Assembly: GCF_040712315.1 (NCBI RefSeq)
Contig: NC_134013.1
Coordinates: 78,684,001 to 78,748,000 of the forward strand
From: Castanea sativa
Lineage: Eukaryota > Streptophyta > Magnoliopsida > Fagales > Fagaceae
Direction of reading: 5' to 3'
DNA length: 64,000 nucleotides
Shown here: positions 9,421 through 22,100 of the stretch, piece after piece
Layout: each line of letters begins with the position of its first letter
Numbering within the stretch: position 1 is the stretch's first letter
The notes under the pieces: generated by a model
Databases searched by the model: none
The model's input: the letters and a program-made list of their open reading frames with translations, nothing else
Told to the model about the DNA's origin: nothing
Program-made: the position numbers and the translations under genes

Positions 9421-12400
9421 CTAGTCAAAATCATCAACAGTAAGCCAGTCATTTGAATCCTCACCTTCTGAATCTTTATCTCGAATATTTGACTCCCCTT
9501 CCTTTTGCTGTCCATGGCCACACTGAGTCTCAGGACTTCGATTGAGTTGAACCCAGTCATTGCATCCATTTGAATGGCCTTCCTTTTGCTGCTTTAGACT
9601 AAGGCATGAGAGTCTATTAGAAAGATCATTATCATCATCCTCCAGATCACTGAATGATACGTCCTCCTCATCGTCCTCCTCATGTTCAACATTGTTTTGA
9701 GCACGCACGGAAGTCCCTGTATCAATATCTTCCTCTTCCAACCACTTTTCAGTATTCTCTTCATTATCCATTGCAACTTCTGCTCTTCTGATATCAGTTG
9801 AATCAACCTTTAAATCAGATTGCATATTTTCCCCTTGTGGCTCGCTTGCCTTGCTACTATCTTGAGATCTATCAAGAGTCTTACTGTTCTCATTCTCCAA
9901 GTGTGCATTCTTTTGCAGCTTTTGCAGAAGTACATCCCTCACTTCAAGAATCTGCAAAAAAACAAATTTCAACAAAGATACATTTTTTTGAAAAATGTTT
10001 GTTTGAAAGGGAAGTTTCTTACACAAAATGAAAATGGGAAAGAACATATATATTTTCTTTACTAGCTTTAATAAACTAATTTCCTGAACAATACTACATG
10101 GGAAGCTCAAGGTCAGTGTTTCTGGAAATATAACAGTAAACATTTTGAAAGTGCAGTTTTTACTTTTTTTTCTTTTGACCTCTCTCATGGGAAAAACTTT
10201 AAATATAATGAAAATATAAATAAAATGGAAACAAATTATTTAGTACTAGTAGCACAGAACAGCCAATTCCTTTGAAGTAATAGTTCACTCTTTCAACAAC
10301 TAATTTCTATCTAAATACTATGGAAGTACAAAAACTAAACGTTTAATAGCCAGTTTAGAAGAAACAGAAAAAGAATCAGAGCGTCATTTACATCAGAAAG
10401 ACAGGGAAATGTATCTATGGACTTTTAATATCAAAACAACACAGAAGAAACAAGATTTTCAGTAATATGAACTAGAAATATAATCCACAAACATGTAATA
10501 CTAGAGCAAGATGATGGATTGACCATCCCAGCAGTATCACAGGATAACCCTTCAGCAGAACATAGTACAGCTTTCCACAACCTATGCTTTGGGATTAGTG
10601 AAAGGCGGCTATAATGTTTACAAGTAGGGTGGCACACAATGAAGTTGAATGCTCAACGAAAGCATGGTGTGAGAGCAAGAGAGGAGAAAAGAACCACACA
10701 CAAACACACACACACACAAAAACAAAACAAAAAACAAAAAACAACAAAAACAGTATCAACAATTACTGACTGGGTTGCATGACAGGGCTCATAAAAGATT
10801 ACAAGTCATGCATATCATGGGTCCATTTATTTGAGTCACATAACAGGCTCATAACAGGAACTTCAGGACACAACAAAAGCTCGAACGTACAAAGAAGCAT
10901 TCAAAATCACATACAAGATGCACAAAAACTAACCCTTGAGCAAAACATGCCAACGTCATGCTAAAGAACCTTTTTGGAAGAAGAACAACTTTTTGGCTGG
11001 CACATTGGGTTTAGCATAGTGAAAAACAACAATTTTAACTATCACTGTAAATTGCAGAAAATACGTTTCCAATAGTACGATGCTTGCGCCTAATAGGCAT
11101 AGTTTTGCGCTGAAAAGCCAGACAACATGCCATAAGATCATTTCCAGGCCCATTATCAATCTGCCCATGGGATTGCCAATAGCAAATTATATTTGAGTTT
11201 ATAATGCACGCAAATGCAATTGAAAAGAAACGAAAGACAACATAGAGAACAAAACTCTTGCCTTAGACGTAGATAGAAGCTCAAAATCTTGTTCACTTAA
11301 TCTTGGCAGCAATAATATAAAATAAATTATCCAAAACTGTTCTTCACTCATATAACTTTGAAGTTTAAGTCTGAGAGCAACCAAACTTGGGGCCAAACGT
11401 TCAACAGTTGAAGCATGTTCTTTCTGAACATCAGACATATTAAAATCTGCGATAAAACAAGCCAAACCGTAAAAATTATTTTTTTAATATGCATCTCCAT
11501 TCATTTATTCCATCGTCTTAGATAACAGAAATAGAGAAATATAACAGAAACGCATGACTTCAAAATAAATATGCAATGTTCTAAAGCTTTGCTCTAATGA
11601 TCATCAGCTTTCATGAACACAAATGTTATGACTAGCAGTCAGCAAATTTTAAATTGATAATCCACGGTAGACCATGATAGAACCACATTCTAGCTGTCGC
11701 CAACGACAAGGAAAAGGTGTCATCTTGTTTGATAAATTCCATAGCCCACTAATCCTCAAAGGTTTTAGATTCCTTCTGTATCCCACCAAGCCCAGTTCTT
11801 GGCTCTGTACAATTTGTAAGCTATTTGTTTCTTCTTCTTTCTCCTTCTCTTGTCTTTCGCTTGCCTTATGCATATAAGGACTATGCCCATTTCATTTTCT
11901 TTTCTAAATTGAAAAGTTAACTAAGGACTAGTTAATTATCAAGGTGATAAAGTGTATGGTTTTGATAGAATACTATGACAAAGAATAAACAAATGTGTCC
12001 CAAATCCGATTAGTCTGTTGAGGATCAATAAGAGCCCATCAAAATCCAACAAGAAAAATTGGTAACAAGTAGCAACTAAAGTTTAACTAACTATCTCACT
12101 ATCTAATTCCTTAGCAATGAAACTAAATTGAAAAGAAAGAAAAAAAATTGTAATCAAAGCCAATGCCATGCTATTTTACCTAACTCACTAATATTAACCA
12201 ATTCAAAATATTTACAGATAAACATAAAAGCTACCATTATTATCGAGTGGTAAAGGAAAATCGGTCCAGAGCTCGGGTCGCGTGGAAATCTCCGAAACGA
12301 AATCGAGAACATCATCGGTGACTCCAGGAACATCATCGTCGTCGCCCTCGTCTTGTCGAAAAGCTTCTTCTTCTTCTTCTTCCTCTTCCTCGTTGTTTTC

Positions 12401-12760
12401 GAACTGTAACAAGTTGGAAGCGAGCTTCGAGATCTCACTCACGGCTTTGGCACTGGACAGAAGGGACAACCTACTCTTCAAGCTCCCACCGATTTCAACA
12501 AGATCGTTGCGAATTCCAACGAGAGCTTGAGATTGCGATTGTGATTCTGATGATGATGATGAGGGATCAACGGCTGCGATTGAAGAAGGTGGTGGGGCCA
12601 GGAAATTAGCGACGCCGCGGAATTGGCGGCCGAGGGTTTGGCCGAGGGCGGAGAGGTCGTCTTTAACGCCACGTGGAGTCGTGGATGGGCTGTGATCATC
12701 GTGATCCTGCTCCGACGAATCTGGACCGTCGGATTGGAACGATTTGAATAGCCAAGACAT
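9421..12760 (-). CDS. BSD-domain-containing protein
   Basis: Three exons: 12235-12760, 11262-11446 and 9421-9951 (526, 185 and 531 nt). Joined they encode 413 aa and end at TAG. The N-terminus starts M-S-W-L-F-K-S-F and is rich in Ser and acidic residues, including an E-repeat near residue 125. The BSD domain spans about residues 178-250 across exons 2 and 3. It shows F-W-I-I-Y-F, with the paired aromatic residues typical of BSD, and ends L-L-S-T-S-K / I-L-E-V-R. The C-terminus is very acidic and ends D-D-F-D. BSD domains occur in the TFIIH p62 subunit and synapse-associated proteins, but the role of this plant subgroup is poorly defined. Exon 2 appears to end at AAG|GCAAGA, a GC donor, because no GT fits there and the joined frame is otherwise exact. 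An alternative donor 6 nt downstream would add Ala-Arg. Confidence 0.9.
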
Positions 12761-13210
12761 TACTGTAAATTTGTGTTAACGAAATTGAGAAACAAGAACA
12801 TAATCGAAGAATGAGGATTATGTACTTGAATTTGAAGCTCTCTGTTTTTGTTTTTGTTTTTGTTTTTTAAAGTGCTCCTTCTAGTCTTATCTAAACAACT
12901 GTTAAAGCGAGAAGCCGAGAGTAATGCTTTTTTTTTTTTTTTTTTTAATGTTAAAGAGTTTGGGTTTTTGTTTTGCTTCGCTTTTTGTTCTAGACCTTGT
13001 TGTTGTTTAGGAACAAAGGATGTTTTGTTGGAGTTGAGTTGCCACGTCAGTTTTCTTATACAACCCGTGACTCTGTTTCTTTCTCGAGTCTTTTCGGTGG
13101 TAGAGTCGTAGTAGTACGCCAGTTCATTCATGGGGATTGTGTTTTGTACCATTTTCGCATTTTTATTGTTGTTTTTATTGTTTTGTTTTTAACTTTACCT
13201 GGCACAAATA
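12761..13210 (-). promoter_or_regulatory. 5' leader and upstream region of BSD gene
   Basis: This lies just upstream of the ATG at 12760. It contains pyrimidine/purine tracts and a poly-T run on the plus strand near 12930-12946. No TATA box or transcription start could be fixed. The block further upstream (13.62-13.80 kb) is the parent of the duplicated segment at 8.6-8.9 kb. Confidence 0.4.
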
Positions 13211-14654
13211 TTGACAAGTACATTTAGAACTAGAAAGCTATGTGATCATTATTAATTAATTATACAGTGAAGGAAGTTATTCACCGCAAGAATAAAATTT
13301 TAAGGGTTGTTTTAACGAACATTTTTAGTTTTTAAATAGTTTTACACATTTTTATATACGTTTTTACTTACACATATTTTTACAAATTATAAATAACATT
13401 ACTCAAATTTCTCTGTCAAACGAGCTTTAAATAGTCAAAGATTTTTTAGTTAAATTGACACCTCTCTATAAATAAAATATTAGCAGCATTGTAATTATTT
13501 CTAAAAAAAAAATTCCAAATTAAGCACGTTAATGAAAACAAGGGGCTACATCATTGTCACCCATGTGGGTATAATTGTGTGTGGTGGTTCTAGTGTAGGG
13601 TAGGGTGGTGTCTATTGAAAGCTATATGAATTTATGGTGGTGCACTACGGTTTGGTTAGGGGTTTAGTATAACCCAAAATAAGCTCATTTGTTCTTTGGA
13701 GAATATTTTACAACTTACACCGTTTCTCTTTCTCATTAAAAATCTCAACTATGCAATGAAGATCTTGGTTGAGTGAGTCCAACATCCAATTATTAAGCAC
13801 GAAATAATCCTCTCTATTTTAAAACTTTTGTTATTTGATTGTTTAAATACAACATAACCATGATAAGGACTTCAATGAAGATCAAATACTCAGCTTAGGT
13901 CTTCATTCTTTGGTTCCTTGGATTTATCCTTACTCGACTACTCAACTACTTGATCTGAGTTGCTTGGTTACTTTTTCATGGCTGCAGACCCAACCCCCAC
14001 AAGTATAAAGATTAATCTTAAACTAAAATGGGCAAAAGATCAACAAAATATTCTTATTATTAACTTTCATTCTCTTAAATTCATAATATGGCGCCATACT
14101 ATCATGGTGAAATTCCCACAAGTTAATCATTGAGTATCATGTAATTAGAACAAAATGGATTTCAAGAGGATTGAGATCCTAGAAGTTGAGTGCTTAATTA
14201 TGATACTAGTTATGGCTTAAGAACATGGTCCCAGAAAAATGTTTGCATTATCTGCTGAAATACAAAGTTGTGATTATCAATTGGCTTACTAACCAATTCA
14301 ACTAAAAAAATGCACCAAACACCAACCACATGTGAGGCAAATTGGTACCTTCCCAAGCACTATAAGTGCTTAGTGCTTGGATTGAAGAGGGGGAGAATGG
14401 GTTCAAGTTTAGAGGCAGTATATCTACTTATCTTCTAGTATTTATAATCAAGTTTTTAAAAAAAAAAATTTTGCACCAAATAATCCTCAACTACAATAAA
14501 ATGGACAAGGAAGAGTTAGGGGTTTGGAGTGAGACGTGGAGAACCATAGGAGGTAAGCAAGGTTTTCTCCTAAAGCTTCATTTAAAGTTGTCAATTTATT
14601 ACCTAAAATTGTATTCTTAATGGGATGACAACATACTCTATTTTATTAATTTAA
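13211..14654. other. intergenic, no gene
   Basis: AT-rich DNA with no supported gene. The interval 13.62-13.80 kb is duplicated at 8.63-8.89 kb. Confidence 0.5.
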
Positions 14655-15695
14655 GGCTAAAATGCAAAACTGACCTTCTAAGTTTCAATTTTTGTCATTT
14701 CAATCCTTTAGGTTTCAAATTTTGTCAATTCAGTCTTCTGTTACCCTTTAGTTAAGTGCTGCCGTTGATTAAACCAAAACGACGTCGTTTTGGTTTTTTT
14801 TTTTTTTAATTTCTTAATTTTACTAAAATACTTTTTAATTATATAAAAAAAAATCTAAAGGGAATGACGATGTTCCCCTACCTCTAAAAATCAAAAACAT
14901 CACCTAACAGTCCTACTAGCTAAGAAATTTTGGGGGAGAGAGAGAGAGACTGCGAGATCTAGACCGAGAGAGAAGAGCGTGGGGATGGACAATTCGGTAG
15001 AAGAGATGAAGTTGCTCGATACAGAGGCGTTGAAAATTGGGGCTAGGGAGGACGATGCGGCAGGTTCTGCTGGTGTTGTCCTTTTCGATCTCTAGACGAA
15101 GTCTACGGGGGACGTGGAAGCTTTGCGAATGGCGGAGGCGAAGGCGGAAGCGGAGGATGCCATGGAGTCATCTTCAGCTCCTTTGTCATCTTGATCGTTG
15201 TCGTCGTGGTCATATATATATATATCGATGATGTTTTTGGTTTTCAAATAGATCTATAAAATTAATTAAATGGTTTTGTTTTAAAATCGATGATGTTTAA
15301 TATCGGTGATTATGCAATTTTGGTTTAATTATCGGTGATGGTTTTGGTTTAATTATGCATTTTTGGTTTTGGTTTTTGGGATATCATTCAATGATTACTC
15401 TCCATGTGAGAATGTATTGGTGATGTTTTTGGTTTTCAGAGTCAGGGGAATGACGTCGTTCTCATTAGATTTTTTTTTTTAATTAAAGTATTTTAGTAAA
15501 ATTGAGAAGTTAAAAAAAAAAAAAAAACACCAAAACAACGTCGTTTTGGTTTAGTTAACGGCAGCACTTAACTGAACGGGTAACGGATGACTGAATTGAC
15601 AAAATTTGAAACTTAGAGGACTCAAATGACAAAACTGAAATATAGAGGACTGAAATGACAACTAAAACTTAGAGGGTCAATTTTGCATTTTAACC
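14655..15695. mobile_element. non-autonomous Mutator-like element with 9-bp TSD
   Basis: The ends GGCTAAAATGCAAAACTGAC and the complement of GGTCAATTTTGCATTTTAACC begin inverted repeats of roughly 220-260 bp (about 14655-14885 and 15435-15695). A perfect 9-bp direct repeat, TTAATTTAA, flanks the element (14646-14654 and 15696-15704). This is the hallmark of Mutator superfamily insertion. The interior (about 14935-15220) is GC/purine-rich and contains a short frame starting ATG at 14984 (M-D-N-S-V-E-E-M-K-L-L-D-T-E-A) that breaks at a stop. It may be a captured gene fragment. No transposase is present. Confidence 0.85.
14771..14796. other. 26-bp perfect palindrome centred on GACGTC
   Basis: The sequence AAACCAAAACGAC and its exact complement meet at the GACGTC centre inside the left arm of the Mutator-like element. 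The right arm keeps one half intact (about 15531-15552, one mismatch). GACGTC is an ACGT-core site of the type bound by bZIP factors, but no binding is shown. Confidence 0.8.
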
Positions 15696-15856
15696 TTAAT
15701 TTAATGTTATTGACCCGTGATCATGAGGTTTCAAAAATGACAAAACTACTAAATGTGTTTTTGTCTTTTGTTTTAATTTTAATTTAAAGAAAAATATATA
15801 TAATCATTTTTAAATTTTCAGATAGTTTTTTATTTATAATTATTTGGTCACTTTAT

Positions 15857-16230
15857 GGGGAAAATGGATTTTTGCCCTTATTTTTCAAAAAAATCTAGCA
15901 TAAGGTCTCTGTTTTGAAACTATTAAGCACCATGTCCCTGTTTTGAAACTTAATTTTAACAAAATCGAATTACAGGTGGAACTCGACTTTAATGCATATT
16001 TTACCACTTAATTTTTTTTTGAAAATTTAAGTGAAACTCAACATTAGCAATGTCGATTTTCACTTATAAATTTACATATAACTTGATTTTGAGGATATCG
16101 AGTTTTATACAAAAATTGATTTTGTTTAAATTGAATTTCAAAAACAGAGACATTCTACTAAATAATTTCAAAACAGAGACATTGTGCTAGATTTAAAAAA
16201 ATAAAATAAGGACAAAAACTCATTTTCCCC
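15857..16230. mobile_element. foldback MITE
   Basis: The left end GGGGAAAATGGATTTTTG and the complement of CAAAAACTCATTTTCCCC form inverted repeats of about 80 bp that continue through CTCTGTTTTGAAA. The 7-bp string TCACTTT lies close to both outer edges and may be the remains of a target duplication. No coding sequence. Confidence 0.75.
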
Positions 16231-16278
16231 TTCACTTTCCATCCATCACAATAAATGGGGTATACAACAAAAGAATAA

Positions 16279-17451
16279 GAGCACTAGCATTAGGGGGTGT
16301 AAACACCCTCAATTGCTATGTTACAACCAAAGGCACCCAAAACCCTCTCCATTTGGGTTTGTAAACTTCAAAAAATTTGCATCCGAGTTTGCAAAAAAGT
16401 TCTATTTTGCAACCTAAAAATTTACTTTATCTATTTTACAATCTCATTTTACAACTCACCCAACATCTTAGTTTCTATATTTAGATACAACTTATTAAAA
16501 TAATATAAACTATACTACTTTCTTTTTTTTTCTGTGAAAAATGCCCACCAATGGACTCCTGCTGGCAACAAGACTTGAACCTAAGTGGGTTAGACGAAGT
16601 GTTCAATCCTTACCAGCTGAGCCGAACCACCGTTGGCATATAAACTATACTACCAAATAATATAAAAAATTCAATTTCTCTATCTTCTCTTCCAACTCAC
16701 CAGCTAAACCCGCTCAACACCTTCCACCAAAACTTAGCCACACTCAGCCACAAACACCAATTCTATCACCACCAACCACCAAACCAACCAACCAGCCACC
16801 ATCATTGAAAATCCTTACCACTGAAAATCCTTACCACCACCAAAACACCCACAGACCCACTAAATTTGACCCACCACCACCATAGCAACTCCTACCGCCA
16901 CCACCATGAACCTGCAAATGCACCGATACCCATAACAAAAAATCAAACCAAAACAAAAACCCGATATGAGAAACAAAATCAGAGTGACAGAAATAGAGAA
17001 GAGAGAGAATCGGAGAGTAAAAGAAGAGAGAGGGGCCGCTGTTCCTAGTCACACACCACACGCCGTTGACGCCAATCCATGACCTATGGCTACCGTCGCC
17101 TTCAAGGTGGAGGTGGTTGAAACAAATGGCAGAGAAAAGGAAAAAGTGAGAATGAGAGAGAAAGAAGAGAAAAAGAAGAAGTGAGAGAGAGAGAGAGAGT
17201 GACTGTGAAGAGGAGAAAATACACCCTGTTACGAGAAAATACACCCCATAAAGAGAGAGAAGAATGAGATAATTTTAATAAAATAATAATATATATTTTT
17301 TCCATCTGGAGCTACAGTTGGTTCTAAATTTGAGAAGCAACCATTGACACATGTTAAAAAAATATAGGTACCCATACCCGGATGAGATCATCTTTGGTTG
17401 GTTGGTTGCTAAAATAGCAACTAGGTGTGTTTACACCCAATGCTAATCCTC
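16279..17451. mobile_element. PIF/Harbinger-like non-autonomous element (tentative)
   Basis: The left end GAGCACTAGCATTAGGG and the complement of the right end CCCAATGCTAATCCTC are inverted repeats that extend through GTGTAAACAC. They are bordered by TAA on the left and TTA on the right, close to the 3-bp TWA target of PIF/Harbinger. The left half is rich in CA/CCA triplets and the right half in GA, an architecture shared with the element at 33.44-34.51 kb. A SINE is inserted at 16.52-16.64 kb. Confidence 0.6.
16519..16637 (-). mobile_element. tRNA-derived SINE with 16-bp TSD
   Basis: On the minus strand the element has an A-box-like GGCTCAGCTGG near its 5' end and a B-box-like GGTTCAAGTCT, the two internal Pol III promoter elements of tRNA-derived SINEs. 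It ends in an A-rich tail (T run at 16519-16531 on the plus strand). A 16-bp exact direct repeat, ATATAAACTATACTAC, flanks it (16503-16518 and 16638-16653). It is inserted inside the PIF-like element, so it is the younger of the two. Confidence 0.85.
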
Positions 17452-17454
17452 TTA

Positions 17455-18990
17455 CTGTTCATGAGTTGTAAAAATATATATATTATTTTAATATGTGATT
17501 ATGTATGAAGAGAAAAAATGAGTGGCAAAAAAGAGAGAATAATATTTTTTATTATTTTATTAGATAGTTTATATTATTTTATTAGGTTTTATGTAAAAAT
17601 AAAAATTGGGATGTAAGATGAATTGTAAAATAAATTAGTAAAATAAATAAAATAGTGTTTGAAAATGCAAAATAAATTTTTTATGTATCTCCAAATGTTA
17701 ATATTCTAATAATTTCATCAATTCTCAAACTCAAACTTGTTTAACAATAATATTAGTAAATTGTTAATATAAGGGGTGCATCTGAAATAAACCTAAACAA
17801 TATGGTTTTTTTTTTAAGCAAACGATATGGGTTTTCATTTTGATCATATTTATTTTTTATTTGTACATTTTACGGTAATATTTATAATTGATTTTATGAG
17901 TTCAGCTTGTTTGTACTTTTCCTCCCAAAAAATAAATAGTTTTTTACTTTATATTATACTATTTAAATAATATTTTACCCACTTTTTTTTTTTATCATAA
18001 TTTTTAGCGCATAAAGTAGAAGCAGTGTTGACCTTTGATCCTTTTTAGGCCAACAACTTTTGAGTGTGTTGTCACTTGTCAATTGCCTTGGAAACATCAC
18101 TCATTACTATCACATCACTCCCAAGTCCCAAAACCAAACTCAGTTTTAAAGGGCGTTGGGCTGTCTAATCCACACGAGCCAAGTACATGAATTCAGGATA
18201 TCTGTCACTGTGAGCCATTGCGTAAGGAATATGGGAAAGTTCCTATCAATATTAATTTACTATAAAGATTCATAAATCCACTGCAAAAATAGACATGATT
18301 AATATCATACATATTACTAATGATAATAAATAAGTATTTATATTTTATATTTAAAATTTGACAAATCAACTAATGCTATCGTTTTTATGTGAGTCAATCA
18401 TTAATACTATTTTTATTATATAATAAATAAGTTTTTACATTTTATATTTTTATTGGTTGGTTGGTTAATCAAGTACATTCTTTCACTGAAATATAATGTG
18501 AAAGTAATTAGGAAAAAAAGTCCAAAGCAAACCAAAGAAAAAAAAAGACCTTGCCATCTTTGGGAAGTAATGGTGGTTGTAGCATTCTCAATCAACAAGT
18601 TATAGACCTTATTACAAGTATATTAAAAAAAAACACACACACACACAAAAGCACACTGACAAATAGTTGAAAATAAGAGGTAAGTGACAGCGGAAATATA
18701 TGTCAAACCAAAGCTGACCAGGAGCCACAAATTGAAATGCCTATTCATTACATGAATGTAGAATCAACAGTCATAGTTTACAAATCATTCCTATAATCTA
18801 TAAAAATAAATAATAAAATACCAAAAAAAAAGGGGGAAGAGAGGAATATCAGAAATTAACAAGAATAAATTTCCTGCATAGGCATGAACAATAGAGCAGG
18901 TTCAAAAAATTCCAAAATCCAAAGTAGTCAGAAAAATATTATTACCAACCTTCTTGTCCATAGAATAATCAAATGATCCAAAGCCCTCTC
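17455..18990. other. intergenic AT-rich DNA
   Basis: No gene was seen. The interval 17.46-17.71 kb resembles, in inverted orientation, the AT-rich arm of the PIF-like elements nearby. The part right of about 18.7 kb probably includes the 3' UTR of the clathrin assembly gene. Confidence 0.4.
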
Positions 18991-19153
18991 CCCTCAAATT
19001 ATTAAACAAAGAATCTCACCCTAGCTAACTACTGCACATACACAACATATGGTACACATCTGTCTAATCTTCATATTTTGCACTCTCAATATTTAAAACC
19101 AACTAATCTCCCCATGTTTCCTGATAAAGAATGTGTTTCTCTGGACAAATGAT

Positions 19154-22100
19154 CTAGATAAGGCCTGTATATGGATTGTACGCTTGAACGGGCATACCTG
19201 AGCCATACGGGTGGACAGTGGCTCCATAAGGAGCTCCGAAAGGATTTGAAGCCGGTGGTTGTTGTGGACCCATCATCATCATCTGCTGCTGCTGCTGCTG
19301 CAATATGAAAGCCTGTTGCTGGTTGGCCATTGCTGCCATTTGTACATGATGTGGTGCAGCCACTGTGTTTGAGGCATAAAATGGATCTTGTGCTGTCGGA
19401 TGCATCATGACACCAGCCATTGGGACTGGCTCCCAAGGGTTGTAGCTTACATTCTGGTTGCTTCTTCTGATTGCATCTTCATAAAGGCTGTCTAGTGTAA
19501 GCTTGTCTAATCCTCCCGCCTATTTTCAATATCAATAGAGTTGGAAAGAATTAGTGAAGTATCAGTCATTATGCTCAGCCAAAAGTATCATTCAATAGCA
19601 AAACAGCAATCTCGTTCATTACTGAACAGCTAACTTGTGTTTGCTGTGCATCTCTGTGAGCATGTGCATGTGTACTATAGCCGTTAAATGTAAGAAAATG
19701 TAAACATCTTAAGTACCAGTTTACTAGCAGCCGCAGCACTCTCATTTGAGCTTGGAGCTGTAACAAGCGCCAACTCCCAGCCTGTAGTTCCATTAGCTTG
19801 AATTGGAGCAGTAGATGTTGGTTGAATATCTGTAACAACCACCAGCAGAAAACATATGAGCTCGCCCCTATAAATGAACAAATTTTTAAATTATGATTAA
19901 AGCTTAATCCAATTGGCAAACTAAAGCTTGTATTCTCAATTTCCTTAAATTTCCAGCTAGAGCTTTATTATTTAGAATAATCTCTCTCAATCTTGGAACA
20001 GAACCAGTTCAAGTTGACTATATCTGGGACAAAATTCAGTTCTCAAACTTCAGTGCAGGCTAAGCATTGCAAATCAATTGGATATACTAAAAAATGGAAA
20101 AATGCCTTACCAACTGGAACAATAGCCAAAGCCATAGCGTTCTTCTCATCTAGTTCTGCAGCTTCAGGAGTAGGATCATTCAAACCCTAGAAACCGAGAA
20201 AAATAAGGTTCACCTTAGGTAAACTATGAAGGACTCATCAAGTTTATAGGCATGCTAGCGGTAAAAAGGGGTGTTCAACTATATTTTAATCTTTCCAAGA
20301 TAAAAATATGTTACACATACACATAAGATTCAGCTTAACTGAAAACTTTCCAATATAATAGTATGCAAAATACAAGAAAGAAAGATTTTGAGAATTACCA
20401 ACAAATCAGGTGGTTCAGTTACAGCAGCTTCTACTTTGACTGGTTCAGCTGGAGGTGGAGGAGGCGATTCAGTACGTGCCTCCTGCACCTCTGGGGGCTT
20501 CTTATATTCTATGGCCAAGACTTCCTTGGGGGAAGCTATTTTATTGTTAACCACCTACGTGGTTTAAAATAAGAATCAGAACAAATTGATATGGTCAGAA
20601 TATTTATTATTCTGAACAATGAAGACACCAAGATTATAATTCCTTCAATAAACTAAAACAAAATGTTGAAGAATTTTTCCACAGTTCACTAGGATTAAAG
20701 TTTTCCAAGAAAGATAAGATTTAAACAACTATTAAGTGGCATATACCACAAAGATAATGCAAAAAATTCCAAACAAAATAAGAGAACACTAGGGGAAACC
20801 CAATGGGAAATGTGAATAATGAACACAATTTGCTCCAATTGATACCTAATTGTCCAATATGCACAAAATGGTGCATTATCCTTTTATTAAAAAAGAAATA
20901 TAGGCTAAACATTACAAAACATGAAGTTTCATATTTTGTTTTTGTTATCCAACTGCAATGTCATGTGTGCAAACTGCAAACCTACACACGCCTGCCCTAG
21001 TGACAATAAGCCAAAATTTTGTAGTTTTTTTGCTGTTGCAACAAGAAGCTAGGTTTGGACAGATTATTATAGCTCCTGATGGTCAAGGATATCTGATGTT
21101 CTTTTGCTTTCCCGTTTTCATATAATAAAGCAACATAGAAAATTATATCTAATTAACATCTTCATATCCAAATCTAAGAAAGTTTAACAAAGAGCAGTTC
21201 CATACTTGATCCTTGACAAATGATGAACCCCGTGGAGCTTCTCTCACATACTCTTCCATAGCTTGTAGAAAAGATGCAGGGGGCTTCAACAAGAACAAAT
21301 AGTTCTCTCAATAAAAAATTTTGGTTAAAATCAACGAAAAAAAACTCAAAGACAGAAATATCTGTTCAAGAAGGCACCACAAGTGAGACATTAAACCTGC
21401 TCAATCTTAATAAACCTCTCTCCACGTCCAATATCAAGATTTTTACATATTTCATAGAATTCTGATAGTCGCTCAGCCTGAAAATATAGAGAATAGAAAA
21501 TGACATAAAGTAAATTCATATGCCATTAAAACTAAGCAACAGTCTGTATTAGAACAAATATTCATAGAAGATATTACCTGCTGCCCAGCCCTTCTGTATA
21601 TTTCCAGAGCCCTCAAAGCATCAGGGCGTTGCATCTCAAAAAACTGTCAGAAATTGAGGTTATCGTAAAGCATTTTATGCTCAATATCCAAATTTTTTAC
21701 ATAAAAAGCCAAGATTGCATCCTACCTTGTCAACCAAATTGACAGTGCCATCACTTATAGCTTGGTAAATTTTAATGCTTTCTATAGCAACCTGTTTAAA
21801 TGATAAAATTGTCAGGGGAAACAAGAATAATGTGAAGTTGATTAAAGCTAAAATTAAGGATAAGCAAAATGGTTACAAGTTTCACCCACCAATGACAGTG
21901 CTAACTGAATCACAAAGTTGTGAATTGCTGCCCCTTGTGGCTGCACAAAGTTTCATCAAATTTTCCCATTAGAAGAGTCTAGGATCATGTTAAATTTAGA
22001 CTATAAGTCCACATAGGATAGCACCCAATAAAAAAGTTAAATTTGACCTATAATTGACATGTGCTGGCACCCATAACTTGTGCTTAAACAACATTCTACC

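Noticed and set aside
12848..13111. 87-codon plus-strand frame upstream of the BSD gene
   Set aside because: Antisense to the gene leader and dominated by a poly-T translation (Phe run).
16540..16637. Possible tRNA gene
   Set aside because: A- and B-boxes are present, but there is no cloverleaf with a paired acceptor stem. An A-rich tail and a 16-bp target duplication make it a SINE.
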